DNA of 64,000 nt from Mesorhizobium sp. CAU 1732. Its GTDB lineage: Bacteria > Pseudomonadota > Alphaproteobacteria > Rhizobiales > Rhizobiaceae. Shown piece by piece: positions 8,672-18,354 of this stretch. Under the pieces are notes generated by a model. The model saw only the letters and a list, made by a program, of their open reading frames with translations, ran no database searches and was not told the origin of the DNA. The translations under genes and the position numbers were made by a program. The stretch covers positions 1-64,000 of the forward strand of contig NZ_JBDQQR010000001.1 of assembly GCF_039888675.1 (NCBI RefSeq), written 5' to 3'. Numbering within the stretch: the stretch's first letter is position 1; each line of letters starts with the position of its first letter.

Positions 8672-9928
8672 GTGACCAAGCTTGGTATCGTTGCGGACGA
8701 TTTCACCGGCGGGCTGATGATCGCCGGCTACATCGAGGGTGCCGGCATCGCCTGCCCTGTCCTGTTCGACGGGGCCGAGCTGGACACGGCCGAGAAAGCA
8801 CCCGTGGTCGTCGTCGCCACGCGAACCCGGCTGATTCCCGCCGACGAGGCGACACGGCATGTCTCGGAGCTCGCAGATCGCTTCGATGCGGCCGGCTTCG
8901 AACAGCTCGCCTACAAGGTCTGCGCGAGCTTCGATTCCACCGACGAGGGCAATATCGGACCTGTCGCCGACCTGCTCGCGGAGCGCTATGGCCAGACGCC
9001 GCTCTTGCTGAGCGCAGGCTTTCCGCGCTTCGGCACGACCATGCATCAGGGCTACCTCTTCTATCGCGGCAGGCTCGTTTCGGAATCGATCAAGCGCTTC
9101 GACCCGCTGACGCCGATGACCGATCCCGACATGGTGCGCGCGCTGTCCCGGCAGACGAAGGCGAACGTCGGCCTTCTGCCGCATGCCGTGTTGCGCGCCG
9201 GCGCGGAGGCTTCGCGGTCCGCCATCGATACGCTGGTGGCCTCGGGCACTCGCTATATCATGATGGATTGCTCCGACGAGGGCGATGCCGACGCCGGGGC
9301 CGCGCTCGCCGCGTCGACCCGAGCAACGATCGGCAGCGATGCGCACATCATCGCGCTGGCGAAGGTGCGCGCGGGCGGGGAAGGCGCTCAGCGCCGTGAA
9401 CCGGTCGTGCATGGCGACGGGCCGGCTGCGGTTCTCGTCGGCAGCGTCGGCCCCGTCGCGACGGCGCAACTGGAGAGTTTCGGGCAGGCGTATCCCGTGC
9501 GCACGATCGACCTTCTCGATCAGCGAACCGACGCGGCGATCGTCGAGGAGGCGCTGGTCTGGGCCGAAGGACATATCGGCAGCCAGCCCTTCGCCATCAC
9601 GACCGCCGCCAGCGCCGAGGATGTCGAACGCGCCCAGCGTGCGCATGGTGCGTTGCAGGCGGCGCGCAAGGCGGAGCGCATTCTGGCCGGCATCGCCAAG
9701 GGGATCGTCGATCGCGGCATCCGCAGGCTGGCCGTCGCGGGCGGCGAGACCTCGGGCTCGATCGTCGAGACGCTCGGCATCAAGCGCGTGCGCGCGCTTC
9801 CCGAATCCGAGCTCGGCACGGGCTTTTGCGTCACCGACGTTCCGCACCGCATGTCGCTCTACCTGAAACCGGGAAAGCTCGGCGCCGACGACATCCTGCT
9901 GCGCGCGATCGACGCGATGCGGAGCTGA
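8672..9928 (+). CDS. Four-carbon acid-sugar kinase (DUF1537), OtnK-like
   Basis: 418-residue kinase of the DUF1537 family, which phosphorylates four-carbon acid sugars such as 3-oxo-tetronate, threonate or erythronate. The N-terminal domain has the diagnostic KLGIVADDFTGG, and the C-terminal nucleotide domain has VAGGETSGSIV. The GTG start at 8672 has GGAG five nt upstream and begins directly before the conserved motif. It is divergent from the OtnC-like and AroE-like genes, giving a compact threonate/erythronate-type module. Exact substrate is not readable. Confidence 0.85.
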   Translation: MTKLGIVADDFTGGLMIAGYIEGAGIACPVLFDGAELDTAEKAPVVVVATRTRLIPADEATRHVSELADRFDAAGFEQLAYKVCASFDSTDEGNIGPVADLLAERYGQTPLLLSAGFPRFGTTMHQGYLFYRGRLVSESIKRFDPLTPMTDPDMVRALSRQTKANVGLLPHAVLRAGAEASRSAIDTLVASGTRYIMMDCSDEGDADAGAALAASTRATIGSDAHIIALAKVRAGGEGAQRREPVVHGDGPAAVLVGSVGPVATAQLESFGQAYPVRTIDLLDQRTDAAIVEEALVWAEGHIGSQPFAITTAASAEDVERAQRAHGALQAARKAERILAGIAKGIVDRGIRRLAVAGGETSGSIVETLGIKRVRALPESELGTGFCVTDVPHRMSLYLKPGKLGADDILLRAIDAMRS

Positions 9929-9982
9929 ATTGCAGCGCCACGGTCCATCGCCTAGTTTGCCGACCTGACCAAGGAGTGAGCC

Positions 9983-10705
9983 ATGTCGGGAGACCCGCTA
10001 TCGAGACTGGAAATCGCCGCAAGCCGGCCGATGCGGCGGCGCGGCGTGGAACGGCACAATCTCCTGCTCGATGCGACCGAACGGCTCCTGTCCGAAAACA
10101 GCAACGAGGATGTCAGCCTGGCGCAGATCGCCGAGGCCGCAGACGTCCCGCTGGCGTCCGTCTACCATTTCTTCCCCAATCGGAATGCCGCCTTCGTCGC
10201 GCTTGCGATGCGCTTCAACGAGGAAATCTATCGGCTGTCGATCACGCCGCTGACCGACCCCGTACCGCAGACATGGCAGGAGCTGCTGGACATGAAGCAT
10301 ACCCGCGCGGCCGCGTTCCAGAACAGCAGGCCGGCCGCGCTGCGCCTGTTCCTGGGAGCGGGCGTGAGCGTTGCCGTGAGGAATGCCGATCTCTCTGGAA
10401 ATACGCGCATCGCGCGCAGCCGCGAGCGACTGTTCGACGCCTATTTCCACATGCCCTATATCCCGGAATTCATCGAACGGCTGGAAATCGCGGGCGCGAG
10501 CATGGATGGCATCTGGGCCCTGTCATACGGTCGGCACGGGCGTATCACCGACGAATACAGGCGCGAGGCGACCGCCTCGGCCATCGACTATCTGCGCCGT
10601 TTCCTGCCTGAATTCCTGCCGCGCAAGCAGGTCACGCAACGGGCGCTCGACCGGATCTACATCCCGCTGGACGAGTTGAGCGACAATCCCTTCGCCACCG
10701 AGTGA
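9983..10705 (+). CDS. TetR-family transcriptional regulator
   Basis: 240-residue regulator with an N-terminal helix-turn-helix (VSLAQIAEAADVPLASVYHFFPNRNAAF, residues about 43-70) typical of TetR/AcrR proteins, followed by a helical ligand and dimerisation domain. It lies 54 nt after the OtnK-like kinase gene on the same strand with its own ribosome-binding site (AAGGAG) ahead of the ATG, so it may be co-transcribed with the kinase and regulate the acid-sugar module. Ligand unknown. Confidence 0.85.
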   Translation: MSGDPLSRLEIAASRPMRRRGVERHNLLLDATERLLSENSNEDVSLAQIAEAADVPLASVYHFFPNRNAAFVALAMRFNEEIYRLSITPLTDPVPQTWQELLDMKHTRAAAFQNSRPAALRLFLGAGVSVAVRNADLSGNTRIARSRERLFDAYFHMPYIPEFIERLEIAGASMDGIWALSYGRHGRITDEYRREATASAIDYLRRFLPEFLPRKQVTQRALDRIYIPLDELSDNPFATE

Positions 10706-10723
10706 CCCGCCGGTCAGTGCGCG

Positions 10724-11758
10724 TCAGGCGATATGATCGGCCCCGAGCGGGAAGTGGCACGCATAGCTCTGCCCCGGCAGCCCGTCACGCAGGACGGGTT
10801 CGACCTCCGCGCATCTGGCCTGCGCACGCGGGCAGCGCGTGCGAAACCGGCAGCCCGAGGGCGGGTTGGCCGGGCTCGGCACATCTCCGGTGAGAAGAAT
10901 GCGCCGACGCCGGCGCTCCTTGACAGGGTCGGGCAGCGGCACGGCCGACAAAAGCGCCTCGGTATAGGGATGGCGCGGATTGGCGTAGAGCTGTTCACGA
11001 TCCGCGAGTTCCACGATCTTGCCGAGATACATCACCGCGACCCGGTCGCACAGATGATGGATCACCGACAGGTCATGCGCGATGAACAGGTAGGACAGGC
11101 CGAACATCTCCTGCAAATCCTTGAGGAGATTGAGCACCCCGGCCTGGATCGAGACGTCGAGTGCGGAAACGGGTTCATCGAGGATGATGAGGTCGGGCTT
11201 GACCGCAAGAGCGCGCGCAATGCCGATGCGCTGGCGCTGACCGCCTGAAAACTCGTGCGGATAGCGCGACGCGTGCTGCGGATCGAGGCTGACCAGCTTC
11301 AGAAGTTCATCGACGCGGTCGTTTCGCTCGGCCTTCGACATGGCGGTGAGCCGCAGCGGCTCGGCGATGATGTCCCGCGTCGTCATGCGCGGGTGAAGCG
11401 AGGCATGCGGATCTTGGAAGACGAATTGCAGGCGGCGGCGTACCGGCCGCATCGCGCTCTGGTCGAGCGTCGCGAGATCGGTTCCGTCGAACAGAACGCG
11501 GCCGCCGGTCGGCCGCATCAGCCGCGCGACGCAGCGCGCCAGCGTCGATTTTCCGCAGCCGGATTCGCCGACGAGCCCCAGCGTCTCTCCCCGCGCCACG
11601 TCGAACGAGACGCCGGACACCGCCCGGACGCTGCCCGCAGCGCGGCCGAAGAGACCGTTACCGACCGGAAACTCCTTGACCAGTCCCTGCACCGAGAGAA
11701 GCGGCGCGGCGTTTCCGCCAAGACTGTCCGTGGCTGTGATGCGGTCAGGGCTGAGCAT
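10724..11758 (-). CDS. Dipeptide/oligopeptide-type ABC transporter ATPase, DppF-like
   Basis: 344-residue ATPase subunit. Walker A is GESGCGKST, the signature [12 protein letters not shown], Walker B LIILDEP, and the H-loop is in FIAHDLS. The C-terminal oligo/dipeptide extension includes cysteines ([14 protein letters not shown]) that in this subfamily bind an iron-sulphur cluster. The ATG at 11758 overlaps the upstream DppD-like gene by 14 nt; the long upstream extension in this frame is a shadow of that gene. It is the last gene of a five-gene leftward operon and converges on the TetR gene with an 18-nt gap. Confidence 0.87.
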   Translation of the reverse strand: MLSPDRITATDSLGGNAAPLLSVQGLVKEFPVGNGLFGRAAGSVRAVSGVSFDVARGETLGLVGESGCGKSTLARCVARLMRPTGGRVLFDGTDLATLDQSAMRPVRRRLQFVFQDPHASLHPRMTTRDIIAEPLRLTAMSKAERNDRVDELLKLVSLDPQHASRYPHEFSGGQRQRIGIARALAVKPDLIILDEPVSALDVSIQAGVLNLLKDLQEMFGLSYLFIAHDLSVIHHLCDRVAVMYLGKIVELADREQLYANPRHPYTEALLSAVPLPDPVKERRRRRILLTGDVPSPANPPSGCRFRTRCPRAQARCAEVEPVLRDGLPGQSYACHFPLGADHIA

Positions 11759-12764
11759 GCGGCGCCTCGCTGGGAAGAGCAGTGGCGAGCGGGCCGAATT
11801 CCTCGGCGCGGTGGCACGCTGCTTCCGTGGCCCCGATGCGGCGCAGCGCCGGCATCTCCGTCCGGCAGCGGTCGACCGCGAACGTGCAGCGCGGATGAAA
11901 GCTGCAACCTGCGGGCCGATTGCCGATCGGCGGCGGAGACCCCGGAATTGCGGTGAGCCGCGCAAGGCGCCTCTCGAGTTGCGGCAGGCTGGCCAGGAGA
12001 CCGCGCGTATAGGGATGGCGAGGCCACGCGAACACCTCGTCGACATGACCGCGCTCGACCACGCGCCCCGAATACATGATCGAGACGGCGCTTGCGGCAC
12101 CTGCGACGACGCCCAGGTCATGCGTCACGAGCACGAGACCGACGCCCTTTTCCGCACGCAATCGTTCGAGCAGGTCCATGATCTGCGCCTGGATCGTCAC
12201 GTCGAGGGCCGTCGTCGGTTCGTCGGCGATCAGCAGAGCGGGCTCGTTGGCCATTGCCATCGCGATCACCGCGCGCTGACGCATGCCGCCTGAGAATTCG
12301 TGCGGATATTGCGTGGCGCGGCGCTCGGGGATCGGGATCGAGACGAGGCGCAGCAGATCGACCGCGCGCGCATCGGCGCTGCGCCGCGTGATCTTGCGGT
12401 CATGGATGCGGATCGCTTCGGAAATCTGGTTGCCGACGGTGAGCAGCGGGTTCAGCGCGGTCATCGGATCCTGGAAGATGTAGCCGATGCGCGCACCGCG
12501 CACCCGGCGCATGAAGCGCTGCGAGCGGCCGATCAGTTCTTCGCCCTGCAGTTTCACCGAACCGGTAACCCGCGCGCCGGAGGAGAGCAGACCCATCACG
12601 GCCATCATGGTGACGCTCTTGCCCGACCCGCTTTCGCCGACGATGCCGTGAAGCTGTCCGGCCTCGACCACGAGATCGACGCCGCAAACAGCCTGAAGCT
12701 CGGCGCGATGGCGCGCCGAAAACGTGACGGCCAGGTCGCGGACCTCAAGAAGCGGCGCGCTCAT
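11745..12764 (-). CDS. Dipeptide/oligopeptide-type ABC transporter ATPase, DppD-like
   Basis: 339-residue ATPase with Walker [10 protein letters not shown], signature [12 protein letters not shown], Walker B LLIADEP and the cysteine-containing C-terminal extension ([14 protein letters not shown]). It would pair with the DppF-like ATPase as a heterodimer. The start at 12764 overlaps the permease stop as ATGA. The upstream extension of this frame overlaps the permease gene and is not coding. Confidence 0.87.
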   Translation of the reverse strand: MSAPLLEVRDLAVTFSARHRAELQAVCGVDLVVEAGQLHGIVGESGSGKSVTMMAVMGLLSSGARVTGSVKLQGEELIGRSQRFMRRVRGARIGYIFQDPMTALNPLLTVGNQISEAIRIHDRKITRRSADARAVDLLRLVSIPIPERRATQYPHEFSGGMRQRAVIAMAMANEPALLIADEPTTALDVTIQAQIMDLLERLRAEKGVGLVLVTHDLGVVAGAASAVSIMYSGRVVERGHVDEVFAWPRHPYTRGLLASLPQLERRLARLTAIPGSPPPIGNRPAGCSFHPRCTFAVDRCRTEMPALRRIGATEAACHRAEEFGPLATALPSEAPHAQP

Positions 12765-13603
12765 TTGGTCCTCGGATCGAGGAGATCGCGCAGGCCGTCT
12801 CCGAGGAAGTTGAAGCCGAGAACGATCGAGAGGATCGCGAGGCCGGGACCGGCCGCGATCCACCAGCGATAGAAATGCAGCGCGCCGTCGGAAATCATCT
12901 GGCCCCATTCGGGCGTCGGCGGAACCGCTCCCAGACCGATGAACGACAGGCTCGCGGCGAGCAGGATCACCTGCCCGAAATCCATCGTCGCGTTGACGAT
13001 GATCGGGCTCCAGCACAGCGGGAGGATATGCTTGAAAAGCACCCTCCCCGGCCGCGCACCCGATGCGACCGCCGCCTCGACATGCTCGCGCTCGCGCACC
13101 GCAAGCACCTGCGCGCGCATCAGCCGCGCATAGATCGGCCACCAGACGATGACCATCGCGATCGCTGCATTGCCGAGACCGGGGCCCAATGCGGCAGTGA
13201 CCGCCATCGCAAGCAGGATCGGCGGGAAGGACAAGGTGACGTCGACGAGACGCATGATCGCCTCGTCGAGGAGCCCGCCCACGAAGCCCGCTATCGCGCC
13301 GAGCGTGCAGCCGATGATCACCGCGGCGGCGATGACGGAGGCGGCGATGGGGAGCGAATGACGCACGCCGTAGAGTGTGCGGGTGAAGACGTCGCGGCCG
13401 AGCGCATCCGTGCCCAGCCAATGCTCCGCGCCGGGCGGCAGGAAGCGCATGCCGGCGAGCATGGTCGGATCGTAGGGCGCCCACAGCGGAACCGTGAAGC
13501 CGATGACGATCCAGGCGAGAACGATGACGCCGCCGACGATCACCGGCAAGGTCGCCCAGTGCGGCAGCGAAAAATGGCGTTGCGTGCCGGCCAGATCGCT
13601 CAT
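12761..13603 (-). CDS. Dipeptide-type ABC transporter permease, DppC-like
   Basis: 280-residue inner-membrane permease with about six helices. It has the DppC N-terminal signature HWLGTDALGRDVFTRTLYG, and the EAA loop VEAAVASGARPGRVLFKHILP. The start at 13603 overlaps the DppB-like stop as ATGA, which selects it over the longer frame starting at 13774. Confidence 0.88.
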   Translation of the reverse strand: MSDLAGTQRHFSLPHWATLPVIVGGVIVLAWIVIGFTVPLWAPYDPTMLAGMRFLPPGAEHWLGTDALGRDVFTRTLYGVRHSLPIAASVIAAAVIIGCTLGAIAGFVGGLLDEAIMRLVDVTLSFPPILLAMAVTAALGPGLGNAAIAMVIVWWPIYARLMRAQVLAVREREHVEAAVASGARPGRVLFKHILPLCWSPIIVNATMDFGQVILLAASLSFIGLGAVPPTPEWGQMISDGALHFYRWWIAAGPGLAILSIVLGFNFLGDGLRDLLDPRTK

Positions 13604-14628
13604 GACGATGCCTTGGCGCCGATTTTCATGCGCGGATCGACCAGTGCGTAGGCGATGTCGGTCAGGAGGTTGGTGATGAGGAAGGCCGCGCCGCCGACGA
13701 TCGTCACGCCGATGATCGCCGGATGGTCGAGGCCACGCGCGGCGGCAACGGCGTAGGAACCGATGCCGGGCCACGAGAAGATCGTCTCGGTGAGGATCGC
13801 GCCGGTGATCAGATAGGCGAAGGAAAAGCCGAGGATCGTCAGCGTCGGCAGCATCGCATTGCGCAGGGCGTGGTTGAGCAGGATGCGCATCTGGCTCGCC
13901 CCCTTGGCACGCGCGGCGAGGATGTATTCCTGGTTGAGCACGTCGAGCATCGAGGCACGCACCATGCGCGAGACGATGCCCGTGACGGTCCAGCCGAGCA
14001 CGCTTGCCGGCAGGATCATATGGGCGAGAACGCTTCGGAAACCGGTGAAGTCGCCCGCCACGAGCGTGTCGATCGTGTAGAAGCCCGTGATGAATTCGGG
14101 CGCGGTCGCCCGCGATCCGATCCGGCCCGGTCCCGGCAGCCAGCCGAGCTGGACCGAGAAGATGAACAGCACGACGAGCCCCGACCAGAAGACGGGCACG
14201 GAGGCCCCGAACAGCGCGAAGAGCCGGGCCAGATTGTCCGGAATGCCATTCTGGAAACGCGCGGCGACGACGCCGAGCGCGATACCGAACACGGTGCCGA
14301 GGATCATCGCCGCGATGACGAGTTCGAGCGTCGCGGGAAGCCGCACGAGAAGGTCCTGGGCGACCGGCTGGCGCGTGCGGAACGAGGTGCCGAAATCGCC
14401 GGTCAAAAGGTTCTTGAGATAGACGACATATTGCTCGGGCAGCGAGCGGTCGAGACCCCAGCGGGCGCGGGCGGCCTCCACGACGGCCGGATTGTTCATC
14501 TGCCGCTCGCCGATGATCGAGGTGAGCGGATCGGCCGACGTGAAATGCGACAGCAGGAACGCGACCGTGATGACGCCCAGAAGCAGCAGCGGCATCGCGA
14601 TCAATCGTCTGGCGATATAGATCAGCAT
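13600..14628 (-). CDS. Dipeptide-type ABC transporter permease, DppB-like
   Basis: 342-residue permease with the usual DppB beginning MLIYIARRLIAMPLLLLGV, a large periplasmic loop and an EAA-type loop (LAARAKGASQMRILLNHALRNAMLP). Length and topology fit the family. It lies 34 nt after the binding-protein gene and overlaps the DppC-like gene by 4 nt. Confidence 0.88.
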   Translation of the reverse strand: MLIYIARRLIAMPLLLLGVITVAFLLSHFTSADPLTSIIGERQMNNPAVVEAARARWGLDRSLPEQYVVYLKNLLTGDFGTSFRTRQPVAQDLLVRLPATLELVIAAMILGTVFGIALGVVAARFQNGIPDNLARLFALFGASVPVFWSGLVVLFIFSVQLGWLPGPGRIGSRATAPEFITGFYTIDTLVAGDFTGFRSVLAHMILPASVLGWTVTGIVSRMVRASMLDVLNQEYILAARAKGASQMRILLNHALRNAMLPTLTILGFSFAYLITGAILTETIFSWPGIGSYAVAAARGLDHPAIIGVTIVGGAAFLITNLLTDIAYALVDPRMKIGAKASS

Positions 14629-14662
14629 CGCGATGCCTTCTGCTCTGGGTTACCCACGCCGC

Positions 14663-16258
14663 CTATTTGCGGCTCAGTTCCGCCAGCGGAAGATTGCAGC
14701 ATGCGCTGTAGCGTACACCCTCGATCTCGTTGCGATAGGCAAGAACGAGATTGGGGCTGACCACGGGCACGATGATGCGGTCTTTGATCATCTCGAGCGC
14801 GATTTCGCGGTAGAGACGATTCATCTCGTCGCCGGAGGCGGCAAGCGCCTGCTGGAGCAACTCGGCTTCCTTCGGATTGACGAGATCGACCTTGCCCTTC
14901 TGGCTCGCATTGCGCTCCCACCATGTATCCTGGAGCATGCCGAAGAACTGCACGTACTGCGCCGACCCGTAATAATCCGGCGCGTAGAAGCGGGCGGAGA
15001 ACGGAATGCCCGGGCTCGTGATCTGCTCGCGCCACACGGCGGACGCCACCGGCTGGATGTTGAGCGTGACGTTGATGCGGGCGAGATCCTGCTGGATCTT
15101 CTGCATGAGCAGCGTCAGGTCGACGCCATAAACGTTCATCGACGCGACCGTGACGTCGATCGCAAAGCCGCCTTCGAGCCCCTTCGCGGCGAGAAGTTCA
15201 CGCGCCTTGTCGAGGTTTTCTTCCGGCATCGGAAGATCGTCGGTGCCGGGGAAGCCGTTCGGGATCGGCGACGCCTGCATCGCGCCTTCGCCGCCGACGG
15301 TGAAGTCGATGGCGCCCCGATAGTCGATCGCATAGGCCAGCGCCTGCCTCACCTCCAGGTCGAGCGGCACCTGATTGCCTTCCGCACCCGGCGAGAACAT
15401 CACATAGATGAAGTTGTAGGACGGCACCGTCTTGATGGTGATGTCGGGCGAACTGACCGTCTCGGCCGTGTCCGGGTCGATCTGCATCGCGATGTCGGCC
15501 GACCCGCTCTGCAAGGCCTGCGCCTGCGATACGGCATCGGCGGTCTGGTCGATCACGATCTCGCCGATCGGGGCCGCCTCGCCCCAGTAGTTTTCGTTGC
15601 GCTTGAAGCGCAGTTCGTCGTCGGGCCGATAGGTATCGAGGATGTAGGGACCGCTGCCGGCGGAATTGGCCAGGAACCACGTCTCCGCCTGATCCGCGCT
15701 CGCGGCGTCCTCGGCTGCGGACGCACCGTTTTCCATGGCGACGTCGCTGTTGATGATCCCGACATAGGGCGCGGCCAGGATGCCGATGAACTCGGAATTC
15801 GGGCTTTCCATGTTGACGATGACGGTCTTGTCGTCGGGCGTCTCGATGGAGGTGAGGCCGTTCATCATGAAGGACGGATCGGCCTGGATATTCTTCAGCC
15901 GCTCGAACGTCCATTTGACGTCCTTGGCCTCGACCGGGCTGCCGTCCGAGAACACGGCGTCAGGCGCGAGCTTGAAGGTGAACTGGGTCTGGTTTTCGTT
16001 CGCCGTCCATTCGGTGGCCAGCGACGGCACGACGGACTTCTCGTCGGGCCCGAGCTTCACGAGCCCCTGATAGGTCGAGCTCAGATAAATCTGGCATGTG
16101 TCGCAAAACGCGCGGTGCGGATCGAGCGAGTTGATTTCGAGGTTGCGCGCGATGACCAACGGCTGGTCCTGCGCCTGCGCCGGTGCCATGAACGCGCCGC
16201 CCAGAAAGACGGCCGCGCCCGAAAGCCCCGCGACGAATGATGGCCAATGCGATTTCAT
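14663..16258 (-). CDS. Extracellular solute-binding protein family 5 (DppA-like)
   Basis: 531-residue periplasmic binding protein with a signal peptide ending near APAQAQ and the SBP_bac_5 pattern: NSLDPHRAF near the N-terminus, VEAKDVKWTFERL and a C-terminal VVSPNLVLAYR. It is the first gene of the operon with two permeases and two ATPases. Family members carry peptides but also sugars, opines, nickel chelates and other compounds, so the cargo is open. The 135 nt before it should contain the operon promoter. Confidence 0.87.
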   Translation of the reverse strand: MKSHWPSFVAGLSGAAVFLGGAFMAPAQAQDQPLVIARNLEINSLDPHRAFCDTCQIYLSSTYQGLVKLGPDEKSVVPSLATEWTANENQTQFTFKLAPDAVFSDGSPVEAKDVKWTFERLKNIQADPSFMMNGLTSIETPDDKTVIVNMESPNSEFIGILAAPYVGIINSDVAMENGASAAEDAASADQAETWFLANSAGSGPYILDTYRPDDELRFKRNENYWGEAAPIGEIVIDQTADAVSQAQALQSGSADIAMQIDPDTAETVSSPDITIKTVPSYNFIYVMFSPGAEGNQVPLDLEVRQALAYAIDYRGAIDFTVGGEGAMQASPIPNGFPGTDDLPMPEENLDKARELLAAKGLEGGFAIDVTVASMNVYGVDLTLLMQKIQQDLARINVTLNIQPVASAVWREQITSPGIPFSARFYAPDYYGSAQYVQFFGMLQDTWWERNASQKGKVDLVNPKEAELLQQALAASGDEMNRLYREIALEMIKDRIIVPVVSPNLVLAYRNEIEGVRYSACCNLPLAELSRK

Positions 16259-16393
16259 CTCAATCTCCCATTGATAGTTGCAAGAGTGAAAAGGCTTCGG
16301 TGCAGTTCCGTTTTTTATCGTTCCGAAGCCCCGATCGCCCCGCCTCCTTCCGGAAGCGCAAAGACGACCCCTTTCGTCTGAAAGGACCTGCCG

Positions 16394-17437
16394 TCAGCTC
16401 CTTACGTCGAGAAGTTCGCGTGCGACCGCCGTCACCCCGTCGGCATCGAGCCGATAGTGTGCATAAAGCGCGGCCGGCGGACCGATCAGCGAAAATTCGT
16501 CCATGACGCCATGGCGCCTGAACGGAATGCGCGCCTCCTCGACCAGCACTTCGGCCACGGCCGAGCCGAGGCCGCCGATGATGTTGTGTTCCTCGACCGT
16601 GAGGATCGCTTTGGTTTCACGCGCGGCGGTACGGATCACATCGACATCGAGCGGCTTGATCGTGTGCATGTCGATGACGCGCACCGTGATCCCCTCGCCG
16701 GCCAGCCGATCGGCGGCGGCAAGCGAGGCATGAACCTGCGAGCCCGTCGCGATGATGGTCAGGTCCGTGCCCTCGCGAAGCGTCGATGCCTTGCCCAACG
16801 CGAAGTCCGACGGCACCTCGCTGTAGACCTCCGCGTCGCGCCCGCGGCCGAGACGGATATACATCGCACCGGGATGGTCGACAGAAGCGCGCAGGATCGC
16901 GCGCAACTGGTTTGCGTCGGCGGCACAGACGATCGTCAGGTCAGCGATCGTGCGCATCATGCCGATGTCTTCGGTCGAGTGATGGCTGGTGCCGTAAAAA
17001 CCCATCGAGATGCCGGAATGGTGCCCGAGCACCCGCACCTTCATGCGCGGATAGGCGCAGTCCGTCTTGATCGCCTCCGCCGCCAGAATGCCGGCGAAGG
17101 AGGCAAAGGTCGCGACATAGGGAACGAGGCCGCAGGATGCCATGCCGGCGGCAGCCGTGATCATGTTGCGCTCGGCGATGCCGAAATCGATGAAGCGGTC
17201 GGGATGGCGGTTGGCGAAATCGCGGGTTCGGCTCGAATTGGCGAGATCGGCCGTCGCCACGACGATGCGCGGGTCGCTTTCCGCGAGGTCGGCGAGTTCT
17301 TCGCCGAGGATGAAAGCCGGCATCGACTTGGCCGGCGTGCCGCGTACGGACTTTTCGTCCTTCAGGCGAAGCTCGGTCTCGTTGCCCCGGAAGAGCGTGC
17401 TCTGGTCCTGTCCGATGTTGTCGACGGCACCCATCAT
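16394..17437 (-). CDS. Transketolase-like subunit, C-terminal half
   Basis: 347-residue protein matching the pyrimidine-binding and C-terminal domains of transketolase. Seen are the cofactor-contact region DFGIAERNMITAAAGMA with the conserved glutamate, and the C-terminal domain with VIDMHTIKPLD and VEEHNIIGGLGSAV. It needs the N-terminal half encoded just upstream to bind thiamine diphosphate. The ATG at 17437 overlaps the upstream stop as ATGA; the further upstream extension is not coding. Split transketolases in accessory loci often act on unusual sugar phosphates, so this need not be the central pentose-phosphate enzyme. Confidence 0.87.
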   Translation of the reverse strand: MMGAVDNIGQDQSTLFRGNETELRLKDEKSVRGTPAKSMPAFILGEELADLAESDPRIVVATADLANSSRTRDFANRHPDRFIDFGIAERNMITAAAGMASCGLVPYVATFASFAGILAAEAIKTDCAYPRMKVRVLGHHSGISMGFYGTSHHSTEDIGMMRTIADLTIVCAADANQLRAILRASVDHPGAMYIRLGRGRDAEVYSEVPSDFALGKASTLREGTDLTIIATGSQVHASLAAADRLAGEGITVRVIDMHTIKPLDVDVIRTAARETKAILTVEEHNIIGGLGSAVAEVLVEEARIPFRRHGVMDEFSLIGPPAALYAHYRLDADGVTAVARELLDVRS

Positions 17438-18309
17438 GCGTTCTCCTCGACACGCGGCTGCAACCCGGCCTCGATCTCGGACCACGCATCGTCGTAGTCC
17501 GCACCGACGAGGTTGCCGACATGCCAGTCGAGCGACAGCTCCATATATTTGACGCCCTTGCCCTTGATCGTGTCGGCGATGATCATCTGCGGCTTGCCTT
17601 CGCCGGCCGGCTTCAAGCCCGAGAACGTCTCCATGACAGCCGCCAGATCGTGTCCGTCGATGCGATGGACCTCCCAGCCGAAGGCGCGAAAGCGGTCTTC
17701 CAAAGGCTCGACGGACATGACCTTCTCGGTCGGGCCATCGATGGACAACTGGTTGCGGTCGACGATGCCGACGAGCCCCTGCAGCTTATAGTGGCCGGCG
17801 GCCATCGCGGCTTCCCAGACCTGGCCTTCGTTGAGCTCGCCGTCGCCCAGCATGCAGTAGACGCGGTAGTCGCGCTTGGCGACGCGGCCGGCCAGCGCCA
17901 TACCGAGCGCCACCGACAGGCCGTGCCCGAGTGAGCCCGACGAGAAGTCGATGCCGGGGATTTTCTTCATGTCCGGATGATCGCCGAACGCGCTGCCGAG
18001 CCGCGTGAAATCGTCGAGCTTGGATGGGGGGTAGAAGCCGAGATCAGCCAGAACCGGATAGAGCCCTATCGCGGCATGTCCCTTGGACAGCACGAACCGG
18101 TCGCGGTCGGGCCATTGCGGGTTGGCCGGGTCGATCCGCAGATGCGCATAGTAGAGAACGGCGAGGAGTTCGGCACAGGAAAACGTGCTCGAATAGTGCC
18201 CGGCCCCGGCAATGCGGGTGAGACGCAAGGTTTCCAGACGCACGAACTTGGCGCGGTCGGCCAGGTAGGATTGCGACATGTTGCGACGGTCGTCCAACTT
18301 GTCTGTCAC
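17434..18309 (-). CDS. Transketolase-like subunit, N-terminal half
   Basis: 291-residue protein matching the thiamine-diphosphate-binding domain of transketolase. It has LSKGHAAIGLYPVLADLG, SGSLGHGLSVALGMALA and the cofactor motif GDGELNEGQVWEAAMAAGHYKL, with the metal-binding D and N. The start is GTG at 18309, with GGAGG six nt upstream. It overlaps the C-terminal half by ATGA. An ATATA-centred operator lies 20-35 nt upstream, linking its control to the GntR genes of this window. Confidence 0.87.
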   Translation of the reverse strand: MTDKLDDRRNMSQSYLADRAKFVRLETLRLTRIAGAGHYSSTFSCAELLAVLYYAHLRIDPANPQWPDRDRFVLSKGHAAIGLYPVLADLGFYPPSKLDDFTRLGSAFGDHPDMKKIPGIDFSSGSLGHGLSVALGMALAGRVAKRDYRVYCMLGDGELNEGQVWEAAMAAGHYKLQGLVGIVDRNQLSIDGPTEKVMSVEPLEDRFRAFGWEVHRIDGHDLAAVMETFSGLKPAGEGKPQMIIADTIKGKGVKYMELSLDWHVGNLVGADYDDAWSEIEAGLQPRVEENA

Positions 18310-18329
18310 GAGGCACCTCCGGTTCGATA

Positions 18330-18343
18330 CATGATATATTGTG
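18330..18343 (-). promoter_or_regulatory. Putative GntR operator, copy 2
   Basis: CATGATATATTGTG on the plus strand differs from the palindrome CATGATATATCATG at two positions. On the minus strand the extended match ATATATCATGTATC is shared with the copy at 19639. It lies just upstream of the transketolase start, between it and the end of the aminotransferase gene. Confidence 0.6.
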
Positions 18344-18354
18344 GATCGATGAGG

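Noticed and set aside
14633..16240. 535-codon frame opposite the DppA-like gene
   Set aside because: Shadow frame caused by high GC; the opposite strand encodes a signal peptide and a binding-protein family match.
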